DNA of 64,000 nucleotides, taken from Pseudomonadota bacterium (lineage in GTDB: Bacteria > Desulfobacterota > Desulfobulbia > Desulfobulbales > Desulfocapsaceae). The DNA is taken from NCBI GenBank assembly GCA_018821985.1, contig JAHJKP010000008.1, positions 1-64,000 on the forward strand, written 5' to 3'. The position numbers and the translations under genes are program-made. Below are positions 47,691 through 57,061 of this stretch, in pieces. Position 1 is the first letter of the stretch. Each line of letters begins with the position of its first letter. The notes beneath the pieces are model-generated. The model saw only the letters and a list, made by a program, of their open reading frames with translations. It had not been told where the DNA came from and ran no database searches.

Positions 47691-48380
47691 TCAATCGGCC
47701 AGCAGGAGACGGTAGACCAGTCGCGGAATAAACATCTTTTTCTTGTTAAGAATGGCGCCAGTAAAACACACCCCGGCATCGGCAAGTTGCTGTTTATGAT
47801 ATGTAGCGACCTCCCATCGTGTTTTTTCGGCCTCAATGACCATAATGAGACCGTCAAGCTTGCGGGCCAGAACACTTGTTTCAGGACCTGTCATCAAATC
47901 TACGGAATCAAAGATAATAATATCAAACTGAGCCCTTGCCTGGGCGAGAAAGTTGTCGAACGCTTTACTATCAAAGAGAACGATAGGGTTTTCTGTTTTC
48001 CTGCCTGCCGCAATAAATGAAAATACACTACTCTCATCTCTCTTGAGGACTTCTTCGAAACGGGCCTTCCCTTCCAGCACATCTACAAGTCCTGGTATCT
48101 CCGGAGCAATCTTCAACCAGGAATGGAGTATCGGCGACCGGATATTACCATCGACCAAGAGAATGCGCCTGTCAATACTCTTCAGGGACAGAGCTATGGC
48201 CATATTGAAGCTGACGGTGGAAGCTCCTTCTCCCTGACGGCATGAGGATACACACAGTGACAGGCTGGACTCATGTCCTGGATTGAGTTTTTCCAGCACG
48301 AGACTCAAAAATTGGTCATGGAGTTTTTCTAGAAGCAGTACACCCCGGTGTTTCTCTTGACGCTTAGGGATCACTGACAT
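47691..48380 (-). CDS. CpsD/CapB-like polysaccharide-locus ATPase, probably not a canonical tyrosine kinase
   Basis: The 229-residue product has the BY-kinase fold: SSCRQGEGASTVSFNMA for Walker A, LLVDGNIRSP for Walker A', and FDIIIFDSVD for Walker B. The Walker A Lys is Ala in GEGAST, and the Walker A' Asp-Ala/Asp pattern is Gly-Asn. There is no tyrosine cluster at the C-terminus (ends RLVYRLLLAD). It may regulate chain length by nucleotide binding, or it may be a pseudo-kinase. It sits just downstream of the GumC/Wzz-like gene, the usual partner. Confidence 0.8.
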   Translation of the reverse strand: MSVIPKRQEKHRGVLLLEKLHDQFLSLVLEKLNPGHESSLSLCVSSCRQGEGASTVSFNMAIALSLKSIDRRILLVDGNIRSPILHSWLKIAPEIPGLVDVLEGKARFEEVLKRDESSVFSFIAAGRKTENPIVLFDSKAFDNFLAQARAQFDIIIFDSVDLMTGPETSVLARKLDGLIMVIEAEKTRWEVATYHKQQLADAGVCFTGAILNKKKMFIPRLVYRLLLAD

Positions 48381-48417
48381 AACGAGAATCTCCTTTTCAC
48401 AAATCTTCTTTCAATCA

Positions 48418-50064
48418 TCACAATCTCTCCTGGTGACCAATAGACATCAAAAGTGGCACCTTCAAGATACTTTCAACATCCTGACCATCCCTGAACACAT
48501 GGGTAAAAAATTCTTTGACAGCCGAAAGGCCAAAACTGAGAAAAATTCCAAAAAAAGTGGCTGTCAAAAGGATAAGACCTTTTTGGGGGAAATATGACTT
48601 CAGCGGCGCTATGGCTGTATTGATTGTAGTCAGACTGGTAATCTTACTTTTATCAAGATCATCGTAGATTCTCAGATCTTCAGCTTTTTTGGTATAATTT
48701 AAAAGGGCTTCGATGGCGACATCCTTTTTCAATTTCATTTGCTGAAGGGTAAAATGGGCCTGAATCAATTCTTCGATACGTCTGTTTTTCTTTTCAAGTT
48801 CCGGCGTAAGCCTATGAATCACAGGTTCAATGGTGCTACGGTTTAATTCCAGAATATTAATCAGACTCAGATATTTTTGCTTTCGGAGTTGAGCAATAGT
48901 AGAATCAAGCTGCTGAATCTCCCGTGACTTTTCAGTAAACTGACCGATCAGGCGTGATCGTTCCAGTTTAAGAGTAAAATACTGCCGGTCAATATCCTGC
49001 AAGTATGCCTGCCGATCAACCATTTCATTTTCACTCATTTTTGGTGTTTCGATCCAATCTCCCGGAGAATCATACATTTCCTTGATACCGCGTAAAAGCG
49101 CACGATTCCGGTCATAGTCCTGTTGTGCATTGAGAAGTTCAACTTCAATTTTTTCCCTGTTCAAGAGAAGAAGTTCCTGTTGTTTGTCGATCTCAGAAAT
49201 ATTCCATTTCCCTGCAAAGATCTTTTCCTCCTCTAGAAGGGCATCAGCTTTTTTCTGATACAAGGAAATCTGGTCGATATAAAAAATGTGTGATTTTTTA
49301 ATTTCATAAATCTTGGTGCGCAGCTTGATAAAGGCATTGGCATATGCATTGGCGGCTAGCGCAGCAAATTCGGGATCAGGATCACTGAATGACAACTTAA
49401 GGATATCAGTCTCCGCCAGAAATTCCACCTTCAACGATTCCTTAAGGGAAAGGACTATCTTATCTTCACGGGTAAGCTTGGAACTGGTCAGATGCGCCTT
49501 CAGGCTGGAAAGAAAAATCCGTAGCCCACTGCGGGTTTGCTCTTCCCGGTCGAAATGTCCTTTTAGATCCTGATACACCATATGGGACAATTCATCGCCC
49601 TTAAAAATTTCCAACTCGTTGTTTACATTCTGGTTCCGTTCCTGATACAGAAAACTGACATTGTTGCTCTGTTCAGTGAGATTGGGCATTTTTTCTCGAC
49701 CAAGCCTGATCATAAGCTTAGTGTCGGCCTTATACAGAGGTGTTACTGAAAAAGAATAGAGAGCGGAGGTAAAAAAACAGACAGCGGTAATAATGGTGAT
49801 CGACTGTAAATGTTTAAAGAATATATACAAAAGATCCCGAAGGGTCAGAATCTTGCGTTCCCTGATCCGCTCCCCTGTATAACCAGGTATAATGGCTTCA
49901 TGGCGAGAACGTTCAGGCTCGCTATGACCTGTTCCGTTGGTATTCTGCTGTTTGTCACTCTGTCCATTAACTTCCGGACCTTTTCCTGCAGAGCGAGTCT
50001 CAAATGAGGGCTGCGACTCATCTCCGGCGCTAAAGATATCGCTATATGATTGTTTTTCAGACAT
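48418..50064 (-). CDS. GumC/Wzz-like chain-length determinant protein
   Basis: The 548-residue product has a long charged N-terminus and a membrane helix near 95-115. A periplasmic Wzz domain and extended coiled coils follow (about 260-460, e.g. DALLEEEKIFAGKW), then a second membrane helix (GLILLTATFFGIFLSFGLS) near the C-terminus. A PLKSYFPQKG proline-rich motif precedes that helix. It controls polymer length together with the CpsD-like protein and connects to the outer-membrane channel encoded next to it. Confidence 0.9.
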   Translation of the reverse strand: MSEKQSYSDIFSAGDESQPSFETRSAGKGPEVNGQSDKQQNTNGTGHSEPERSRHEAIIPGYTGERIRERKILTLRDLLYIFFKHLQSITIITAVCFFTSALYSFSVTPLYKADTKLMIRLGREKMPNLTEQSNNVSFLYQERNQNVNNELEIFKGDELSHMVYQDLKGHFDREEQTRSGLRIFLSSLKAHLTSSKLTREDKIVLSLKESLKVEFLAETDILKLSFSDPDPEFAALAANAYANAFIKLRTKIYEIKKSHIFYIDQISLYQKKADALLEEEKIFAGKWNISEIDKQQELLLLNREKIEVELLNAQQDYDRNRALLRGIKEMYDSPGDWIETPKMSENEMVDRQAYLQDIDRQYFTLKLERSRLIGQFTEKSREIQQLDSTIAQLRKQKYLSLINILELNRSTIEPVIHRLTPELEKKNRRIEELIQAHFTLQQMKLKKDVAIEALLNYTKKAEDLRIYDDLDKSKITSLTTINTAIAPLKSYFPQKGLILLTATFFGIFLSFGLSAVKEFFTHVFRDGQDVESILKVPLLMSIGHQERL

Positions 50065-50128
50065 ATTTCCTATAAATCCTTTGTCATTTCCGGTTCATTC
50101 CCCATACCCGTTACAATGGCCAGCACGG

Positions 50129-51193
50129 TTATTGATTATTAGGAATCTGGTAGTCTATATTGAATTGTTCACCATTCCACATCAGGATCCGACGGATATA
50201 GTCATCCACCCATTGTCCAACCTTAGCAACATCGGTCTTGGGCACATAGACAATACTGTTGTCGGGCAACAGTACATCCTCTTCAAGGTGCCCTTCCTCC
50301 ATCACCCTTTTCACGTTGACCGTCCGCATAACCGGCTTATTATCCTGGGAAATCAAGAGGACTTTGACATGCTCATTAGTCCCTTCATTCGTGATACCAC
50401 CGGCCTGAGCAATTGCCTGGGCTACAGTGAGAGGATGTTCCTCTTTCAATTTTCCTGGATTTCTTACCTGTCCAAAGACAAAAATCTGCCGCCCAGCTAT
50501 GGATTCAAGCAGGAGCGACACCTCAAGATTCTTGAAGTCCTTATCGTAACGCGCCTGAATCTCTTTTTCCACATCATCGATAGCCTTACCTGCGGCCCTA
50601 ATTCCATCCAGCAGAGGCAGATAGATATTACCATCGGGGCTGACCAGAATCTGCTTAGCCTGTCCCCGTGGTGAATTGGTGATTGCCTTCTGCAGGGCAA
50701 AGATCTTCGAGGAGAACTTGTTGACCGCTACCGAGACAACAGGATCCCGGATAATGTCTGAATATCCCTTAGCAATAATTTCTGCGCTTCGCCTAGGGGT
50801 CTCCCCGCCAATTTCAAAATCGCCCTTAATCGGCAACGTTACCATACCATCGGGACGGACCACAACGGTGCGGTTCAATCCTGGATGATACTGGAACTCG
50901 ATATTAACCTCATCTTGGACTCCAATCAGATATGGAGTCTTCAGCTTGACAAGATCAATATGATACATGACCTCGAGGGAATCTCCTGCGTTCAGGGTGT
51001 AATGGGCTACCCCCTGCTTTAATCCGTCAATAATTTCCAGACGCATAGCCTCCTTTTTCCCCTCACTGAGGTCTTCAACCACTACTTTTTCCTGACCAAG
51101 TTCCTGGATGGTTGATTTCGTCGATGTCCCACAGGAAATCAGCAACAACATGGCCCACAGTCCCACAGTTATCAAAACAATCCGACTACCCAT
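50129..51193 (-). CDS. Wza-like outer-membrane polysaccharide export lipoprotein
   Basis: From ATG 51193 the product is 354 residues. It has a lipoprotein signal (LLISC, with Cys at the modification site), then the Poly_export domain (LNAGDSLEVMYHIDLVKLKTPYLIG region) and SLBB domains (ESIAGRQIFVFGQVRNPGK; FEIGG). It forms or contributes to the outer-membrane pore for the polymer. A longer frame from 51277 lacks a signal sequence and is not used. The GGGAAAAGAA before the ATG is the likely ribosome binding site. Confidence 0.9.
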   Translation of the reverse strand: MGSRIVLITVGLWAMLLLISCGTSTKSTIQELGQEKVVVEDLSEGKKEAMRLEIIDGLKQGVAHYTLNAGDSLEVMYHIDLVKLKTPYLIGVQDEVNIEFQYHPGLNRTVVVRPDGMVTLPIKGDFEIGGETPRRSAEIIAKGYSDIIRDPVVSVAVNKFSSKIFALQKAITNSPRGQAKQILVSPDGNIYLPLLDGIRAAGKAIDDVEKEIQARYDKDFKNLEVSLLLESIAGRQIFVFGQVRNPGKLKEEHPLTVAQAIAQAGGITNEGTNEHVKVLLISQDNKPVMRTVNVKRVMEEGHLEEDVLLPDNSIVYVPKTDVAKVGQWVDDYIRRILMWNGEQFNIDYQIPNNQ

Positions 51194-51405
51194 TTCTTTT
51201 CCCAGTAGATTAATTTTATGACTCCTGAATGATATTAACAGGGGGATTTTTATTTTTGGTAAACAACTACTTACCATTAGGTGCTCTTTTGTTCATCAGA
51301 GCGGGCTCTTCTAAAGTATTCACACTCCAGACATCACAATCTTGTCACCAAACAACAAACATTGAATAAGGAGAAGATAAAACCAGGAAAGCTATCCCCT
51401 GTTTT

Positions 51406-53301
51406 TTATCTCCTGACCACAACAGCTGCTATTCCTTCCTGCTGCAACTCGCGCATCAAAGACAGTGCCTCCTTTCTTGAGGAATATGCCCCAAGAAGAA
51501 GACGATGCTGCCCATTTTCCAAACGTTCCAACCAAGGACTGTAGCCATCAGCCTCCAGGATCTTTTGCAACCCTTCAATACCCCCAGTCTTTTCCGGAGT
51601 AACAAGCAACAGGGAATAGGGAAGACGCCGGACAGTAGCCTCAGGCACACTGACAAGCCATGGACTTTTTCGAGCATCCTCCTCTGAGAGAAAGTTGCCC
51701 AGATAGATATTCCAGCGGGGAGCCAGATGGTCGGTAGCAACCTCGGAAATAAATAAAGGATTCATCCCCTTATCCTGCAACCTTTTAAATTCCGTCTGCG
51801 TCACAGAAGGTGTGGAACCACTGAAGAGCTCCAAGGTGTATGGTTTTTCACCAGGTTGAGTTGATGAATCTGCCGTGATGACAGATTCATCAACTGCTTT
51901 CATTTGATGAATCTTAATGGACGAACCAATAGTATCTTTTTCACTGGAAGTTCCCTTGCCCTGGTATCCAATGCCATTCTCAGAGGTTCTTCCCCCATTA
52001 TCTTGTTTTATCGTATTGATACCGGAAACAAGATCTGCATTTAACTCCCCGTCACCCTGAGAATAAAGGGGAAGTTGGTCATTATTTGCCGCAGGAATTG
52101 TCGACTGCGTACTAAAAACAGAATCCGTAACTTCATTTCCTTTGCTCCGAGAAGGAAGGGTAGCCTGGTCACCATTTGCAGGTGAAACGTTCTCCATTTT
52201 CAAAGAGAGTACCCACAGGAACATGAAACCTATTATCAGTACGGCAACTCCAAACAGAATAGCAGTCAACCACAAACGTCGTCCCAAGGGAGCAGAGACA
52301 ACTGACGATGCAATCTCATCCCTTGTCTCCACTATGGTGGTCGTGTCCTGTACAATCATATTCAGGTCAATACAGTTACCCGTTTTCTTTGTGGTCCTCC
52401 CATTGTTTTTTTCTTCCCCACCAGAAATTCTGGGCAACTGGATATGGATATTTTCTTTGTCTTGCCCCATCTGAGGAGTGTCTTCGTCTTGCGCCATATG
52501 ACAGACATCTCTGACCATTTCTAAATCTATACGATCAGTCCCAAGCTCAGAGGCCCTCAACAACACCCGGTCGCAGAGATTATTAATCAATCGTGGAATT
52601 CTTTTACTCGCATCAGCTAGAAAGCGAAGAGCCTCATGATCAAACAGAGGCCGGCCTTTTGCACCCGATTGCAACAGTAGAAAGTAAATGTACTCCTTTA
52701 ATTCATCTTCCTGAAGGGGCTTTATGTACAATCGGCGGCGAAATCGCTGTATGAAAGGGATATATTTCGGATTTTTCTCAAGTTCCTCAATAAAACCAGA
52801 ATGGGCAAAACAGACAAGGCGAAAGGGATAAAAATCCTTGACATGGAAGTTGGCTAGATACCTAAAATTATCCAGCATCTGCTGTTCATAATCCTGAATA
52901 TCATCAATGATGATATATATAGATTTTCGAAGTTTTCCAGGCATGTACAGATTGAACAACACCTCAATAAGCTGAGATGCGGTTCTACAGGAATTGGCAG
53001 CCTCAGTCTCCTCGAGCTGCAAGACAATTGATTTAAGCAACATAGCAAACGGGGAGCTTGGAGAAGAAACCGTGACTGCCAAGAGATCGGTTTCTTCCTC
53101 CAAAAAACGGCAGAGCTTGAGAAGCAGAAGGGTCTTTCCCACTCCGTATTCACCTGAGACCAGGATATATGGCTCTCCTTGTCTCACGCTTTCCGTGAGC
53201 AGGTGAAGCGCCTGCTCGTGGGATCTGGACCTAAAATAGTTATCCAGTACTGGATGCATGGCAAAAGGATCCTTTGCCATGCGGTAAAAATCTCTGTACA
53301 C
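51406..53301 (-). CDS. ExeA-like AAA ATPase with membrane helix and C-terminal SPOR domain
   Basis: The 631-residue product starts with the MYRDFYRMAKDPFAMHP pattern of ExeA/GspA-type ATPases and the PEP-CTERM-locus secretion ATPases. Walker A is GEYGVGKT at residues 50-57, and Walker B (YIIIDDIQD) follows. A single membrane helix lies at about 348-370. A long polar linker (about 375-510) leads to a C-terminal SPOR domain (about 560-631), which binds denuded peptidoglycan glycans. The protein thus spans from cytoplasmic ATPase to cell-wall binding. It is the first gene of the minus-strand exopolysaccharide arm, and probably positions or energises the export machine. Confidence 0.85.
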   Translation of the reverse strand: MYRDFYRMAKDPFAMHPVLDNYFRSRSHEQALHLLTESVRQGEPYILVSGEYGVGKTLLLLKLCRFLEEETDLLAVTVSSPSSPFAMLLKSIVLQLEETEAANSCRTASQLIEVLFNLYMPGKLRKSIYIIIDDIQDYEQQMLDNFRYLANFHVKDFYPFRLVCFAHSGFIEELEKNPKYIPFIQRFRRRLYIKPLQEDELKEYIYFLLLQSGAKGRPLFDHEALRFLADASKRIPRLINNLCDRVLLRASELGTDRIDLEMVRDVCHMAQDEDTPQMGQDKENIHIQLPRISGGEEKNNGRTTKKTGNCIDLNMIVQDTTTIVETRDEIASSVVSAPLGRRLWLTAILFGVAVLIIGFMFLWVLSLKMENVSPANGDQATLPSRSKGNEVTDSVFSTQSTIPAANNDQLPLYSQGDGELNADLVSGINTIKQDNGGRTSENGIGYQGKGTSSEKDTIGSSIKIHQMKAVDESVITADSSTQPGEKPYTLELFSGSTPSVTQTEFKRLQDKGMNPLFISEVATDHLAPRWNIYLGNFLSEEDARKSPWLVSVPEATVRRLPYSLLLVTPEKTGGIEGLQKILEADGYSPWLERLENGQHRLLLGAYSSRKEALSLMRELQQEGIAAVVVRR

Positions 53302-53586
53302 ATTCCCCCTTCGTTCAGAAAAATCTCAATCCTTCTGCAACTCCCCTTTGCCTCATATAATAAAACTACTATATAATTTTTATAGTGGCCAATGTCATAT
53401 GGTTGAGATCACCCTGTTCGTAAACTCGGTAATATTTTTTGTAAAATGTATTTTCATTCTTGATTGATGTTTTACAATAAAGGGGCTGGCATAACAAGCC
53501 CGGATTCAAAATTTAAGCACTAATTTATAGGGTTTTAAGAAGTGAGTTTGGGTAGATAGCATCAAAGGACTCGTTAAAAAAAACAA
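53302..53586. other. Intergenic region upstream of the exopolysaccharide minus-strand arm
   Basis: This 285-base AT-rich stretch lies between galE and the AAA-SPOR gene and must hold the arm's promoter; no clear -35/-10 pair was found. It contains a small palindrome, ACTATATAATTTTTATAGT (6-bp arms around 53368-53386), that could be a protein-binding site. No gene was recognised here. Confidence 0.4.
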
Positions 53587-54561
53587 TTACCAACTCTGCA
53601 CCTGATGCCATTTCCACGCTGTCGCTAGAATCTCCTCAACTTCCGTGTAGTCAGCCTGCCAGCCAAACTCTTTATGGATCAGAGTACTGTCCGCAACCAA
53701 GCTGGCTGGATCTCCTGGGCGTCTCTCCTCGTAATCAAAAGGGATCTCACAGCCCACCACCTTTTTGGCTGCCTCGATAATCTCCAGGATGGAAAATCCC
53801 TTGCCGTTTCCTAAATTAAAGCCATGGGCCCCTTTTTTTGTACCCATATAATCAAGAGCTTGGAGATGTGCTGTGCACAAATCATTGATATGGATATAAT
53901 CCCGGACGCAGGTTCCATCTGCGGTGGCATAATCCTTACCAAAGACCTTGAGCCTCTTCCCGCCTTTGAGCACAGCCTTCAGGACATTGGGGATGAGATG
54001 GGTCTCCGGGTTGTGTGCTTCTCCGATTTCTGCCTCAGGATCTGCGCCGGCCGCGTTAAAGTAGCGGAGGCTCACAGAATTAAGGCCATATGGCTGCGCA
54101 TAGTCCTTTAAAATCCGTTCCACCATCAGCTTTGTCTGGCCGTAGGGGTTGATAGGATTCTGGGGGTGTGTCTCGTCAATGAAATCTTTGATCGGATTAC
54201 CAAAGGTTGAGGCGGAAGAAGAAAAAACGAATTTCTTTACTTCATATTTGTTCATGGTATCGAGAAGATTCAGGGTGCCGATCACATTATTTCGGTAATA
54301 TAACGCAGGGTTTTCCATTGATTCGCCCACCAGGGATTTGGCGGAAAAATGCATGACCGCATCAAAACTTTGCTTATTGAAAAGCTGATCAAGGGCGTTC
54401 TGGTCAAGAAGATCCCCTTCTGCAAGCTCCCCCCACTTAACCGCCTGGCGATATCCGGTGGAAAAGTTGTCAAAGACAGTAATTTTATGATCGTGGGAGG
54501 AAAGCATCTTTGCCATGTGGGAGCCGATATATCCCGCCCCGCCGCAGATGAGTATGTTCAT
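53587..54561 (-). CDS. galE: UDP-glucose 4-epimerase
   Basis: The 324-residue product has the NAD-binding GGAGYIGSHM at its start, the extended-SDR catalytic Ser and YGQTK (Tyr-x3-Lys), and NPYGQTKLMVERIL. RYFNAAGADPEAEIGEAH follows, characteristic of GalE. It interconverts UDP-glucose and UDP-galactose, supplying galactose for LPS core or the exopolysaccharide. It is next to the exopolysaccharide locus but separated from it by 285 bases. The ORF is full length. Confidence 0.96.
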   Translation of the reverse strand: MNILICGGAGYIGSHMAKMLSSHDHKITVFDNFSTGYRQAVKWGELAEGDLLDQNALDQLFNKQSFDAVMHFSAKSLVGESMENPALYYRNNVIGTLNLLDTMNKYEVKKFVFSSSASTFGNPIKDFIDETHPQNPINPYGQTKLMVERILKDYAQPYGLNSVSLRYFNAAGADPEAEIGEAHNPETHLIPNVLKAVLKGGKRLKVFGKDYATADGTCVRDYIHINDLCTAHLQALDYMGTKKGAHGFNLGNGKGFSILEIIEAAKKVVGCEIPFDYEERRPGDPASLVADSTLIHKEFGWQADYTEVEEILATAWKWHQVQSW

Positions 54562-54691
54562 AGTTTTAAAGTAAGTTTATAGTTTAAAGACTCAGAAAGG
54601 AGAAAGATGATCAAAAATACTCTCTTTCACAGAGGACGGGATTAACAAAAATTTTATGAAAAAATTTCACAAGGGATAAAACATTGAATGA

Positions 54692-54735
54692 ATCACGGAC
54701 CGCACAAACCCTGATTGTTTCATGCAGTTCGTGAT
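54692..54735 (-). terminator. Hairpin after the pst-phoU operon
   Basis: ATCACGGACCGCA (54692-54704) pairs with TGCAGTTCGTGAT (54723-54735) over 13 bases with two G-U pairs. It lies 17 bases past the phoU stop in operon orientation. The T-rich stretch that follows on the minus strand is interrupted, so this is a probable rather than certain terminator. Confidence 0.5.
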
Positions 54736-54751
54736 CCGGAAAAGCGTCTGC

Positions 54752-55420
54752 TTAATCCTCAAAGACCTCCGGTGAATGGCGGATAATCTCTGCGTTCACC
54801 AGATAAATGATATCTTCGGCAATATTGGTGGCATGGTCGGCAATCCGTTCCAGGTGACGGCTGATTGACAGATTATGCAACAGGATATTGATATGCTCTG
54901 GATGTTTTGCCAGCTCCTCTTTCACCAGGGCATACATATCCCGGTTCATGGCATCAACCCGATCATCCTCGGCACGTACCCGATGTGCCTTCTGTACATC
55001 CAGATTGACCAGGGCCTCAATACTGCGGGTAAGCATACTTTCCACAGTGCGCATCATGGCGCTCATATCAAAAGAGATCGTAACTCCCGGCTGATCAATG
55101 AGATAACTGCTGCGTTCCGCGATGCCAACGGCCAGATCACCCACACGCTCCAGATCGCTGTTGATCTTCAAGACGGCAATGATAAAACGGAGATCGGTGG
55201 CCACCGGCTGATAAAGGGCAAGGATCTTCAAGCAATCCTCTTCTATATTAACCTCCAACTGATCAATTTCATGATCCCCGGAAAGCACTGCCTGCGCCAT
55301 CTGCTGATTCCTATTGATGAGTGCAACCGTGGCCCGGTAGACCCGATCTTCCACCTCGGTCCCCATATAGATGATTTTTTCCTTGAGCGCATCGATTTCT
55401 TTCTGTAAGTGCTGTGACAT
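54752..55420 (-). CDS. phoU: Phosphate-transport regulator PhoU
   Basis: The 222-residue product is all-helical with two PhoU repeats. EVNIEEDCLKILALYQPVATDLRF in the first repeat and HLERIADHATNIAEDI in the second carry the acidic metal-binding patterns. PhoU represses the Pho response and limits Pst uptake when phosphate is plentiful. It follows pstB with a 10-base gap and closes the operon, the usual position. Confidence 0.96.
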   Translation of the reverse strand: MSQHLQKEIDALKEKIIYMGTEVEDRVYRATVALINRNQQMAQAVLSGDHEIDQLEVNIEEDCLKILALYQPVATDLRFIIAVLKINSDLERVGDLAVGIAERSSYLIDQPGVTISFDMSAMMRTVESMLTRSIEALVNLDVQKAHRVRAEDDRVDAMNRDMYALVKEELAKHPEHINILLHNLSISRHLERIADHATNIAEDIIYLVNAEIIRHSPEVFED

Positions 55421-55430
55421 GATCTCCCCT

Positions 55431-56216
55431 TCAACCGAAACGGCCGGTTATATAATCTTCCGTCTGTTTTTCCCGTGGTTTGGTAAATATCTTCTTGGTG
55501 GCATTAAATTCCACCAGGTGCCCTTCATAAAAAAAAGCGGTATAATCTGAGATACGAGCGGCCTGCTGCATATTATGGGTTACGATCACGATCGTATACT
55601 CATTGCGCAACTCGCCAATCAGATCTTCGATGCGAATTGTTGATTTCGGATCAAGGGCGGATGCCGGTTCATCCATGAGCAGGATATCAGGTCCTACGGC
55701 CAGGGCTCTGGCAATACAGAGACGTTGCTGCTGACCACCTGACAGCCCCAGGGCATTGGTCTCAAGCCGATCCTTAACCTCATCCCACAGGGCGGAACGG
55801 ATCAGACTTTTCTCGACAATTTCGGCCAGTTGCTGCCGGTCATGGGTGCCATGGATACGAGGGCCATAGGCCACGTTGTCAAAAATGGACTTGGGGAAGG
55901 GGTTGGATTTCTGAAAGACCATCCCCACCTTTCTGCGCAGCCGCACAACATTACTGCCATTTTCATAGATATCCTCACCGTTGATACGAACATCTCCCTC
56001 AAGGCGGGTTCCGCTAATGGTATCATTCATCCGGTTGAATATACGTAGAAATGTCGACTTTCCACAGCCGGAAGGCCCAATAAAGGCGGTGACCCGGCGG
56101 CCGGGGATATCCATAGTGATATCAAACAGGGCCTGGGTAGCCCCGTAAAAAAAATTCACTTTACTGGTCGTGATAACATGCTCGGTATCTGCGGGAAAAG
56201 GAGAAGTCTCTACCAT
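55431..56216 (-). CDS. pstB: Phosphate ABC transporter ATP-binding protein PstB
   Basis: The 261-residue product has Walker [10 protein letters not shown], the ABC signature [15 protein letters not shown], Walker [14 protein letters not shown] and the PstB-type N-terminal segment [14 protein letters not shown]. It powers high-affinity phosphate import with PstS, PstC and PstA. The start overlaps pstA by 7 bases. Confidence 0.97.
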   Translation of the reverse strand: MVETSPFPADTEHVITTSKVNFFYGATQALFDITMDIPGRRVTAFIGPSGCGKSTFLRIFNRMNDTISGTRLEGDVRINGEDIYENGSNVVRLRRKVGMVFQKSNPFPKSIFDNVAYGPRIHGTHDRQQLAEIVEKSLIRSALWDEVKDRLETNALGLSGGQQQRLCIARALAVGPDILLMDEPASALDPKSTIRIEDLIGELRNEYTIVIVTHNMQQAARISDYTAFFYEGHLVEFNATKKIFTKPREKQTEDYITGRFG

Positions 56217-57061
56217 CGATATTTTTTCCTGAAATGAATGCGGATAATGATGGCCCCCAGACTGAGACCGAGAACCAGAAGCAGTAGGACAAGGGCCGTG
56301 GCATACTGCAGCGGTAGAACCTTGTCAGCTTCCGGGTGCTGGGTGGCCAGGATATATAAGTGGTATGGCAGGGCCATAACCTGATCAAAGATTGAGTTGG
56401 GCAGACGCGGCAGATAAAAAGCGGCCACGGTCAGCAGAATGGGTGCCGTTTCTCCAGCTGCCCTCCCGATTCCCAGTATGGATCCGGTGATAATACCGGA
56501 CAGGGAGTAGGGCAGGACATTGGTGCGGATGGTCTCCCACTTGGTGGCACCCAAGGCCAGACTCGCATCCCTGTAACCGTGAGGCACAGCCCGCAAGGCC
56601 TCTTCGCTGGAGACAATAATGGTGGGCAGGACCATACAGGCCAGGGTCAGACTGCCGGCCAGAATGGAGGTGCCGAAATTGAGAAAGAGGACAAAAAGAC
56701 CCAGGCCAAAAAGACCATAGACAATGGATGGCACCCCGGCCAGGGTGATAATGGCCAGACGGATCATAGCGGTAAACCGGTTCTGCTCCGCATACTCAGA
56801 GAGATAGATGGCACTGCATATGCCAAGGGGCAGGGCCACTAGAATGGTTCCGGCCAGCAGCGACAAGGTGCCGACAATCGCCGGCAGAATCCCGCCCTCG
56901 GAGCCGCTCTTCCGGGGATACTCGGTAAGAAAGGCCCAATTCAGGGCCGGCAGTCCATGCCGGACAATATCAAAGAGGATATAGCCGATCACCAGGACGA
57001 TGAAATACATGACCAGCCTGATCAGGAAATAGGTTATCTGCTCTGAGCGTCGTCTACTCAT
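56210..57061 (-). CDS. pstA: Phosphate ABC transporter permease PstA
   Basis: The 283-residue product has six membrane helices and the binding-protein-dependent EAA-type loop ([18 protein letters not shown]). [23 protein letters not shown] near the start is typical of PstA. With PstC it forms the membrane channel of the Pst transporter. It overlaps pstC by 4 bases and pstB by 7. Confidence 0.95.
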   Translation of the reverse strand: MSRRRSEQITYFLIRLVMYFIVLVIGYILFDIVRHGLPALNWAFLTEYPRKSGSEGGILPAIVGTLSLLAGTILVALPLGICSAIYLSEYAEQNRFTAMIRLAIITLAGVPSIVYGLFGLGLFVLFLNFGTSILAGSLTLACMVLPTIIVSSEEALRAVPHGYRDASLALGATKWETIRTNVLPYSLSGIITGSILGIGRAAGETAPILLTVAAFYLPRLPNSIFDQVMALPYHLYILATQHPEADKVLPLQYATALVLLLLVLGLSLGAIIIRIHFRKKYRW

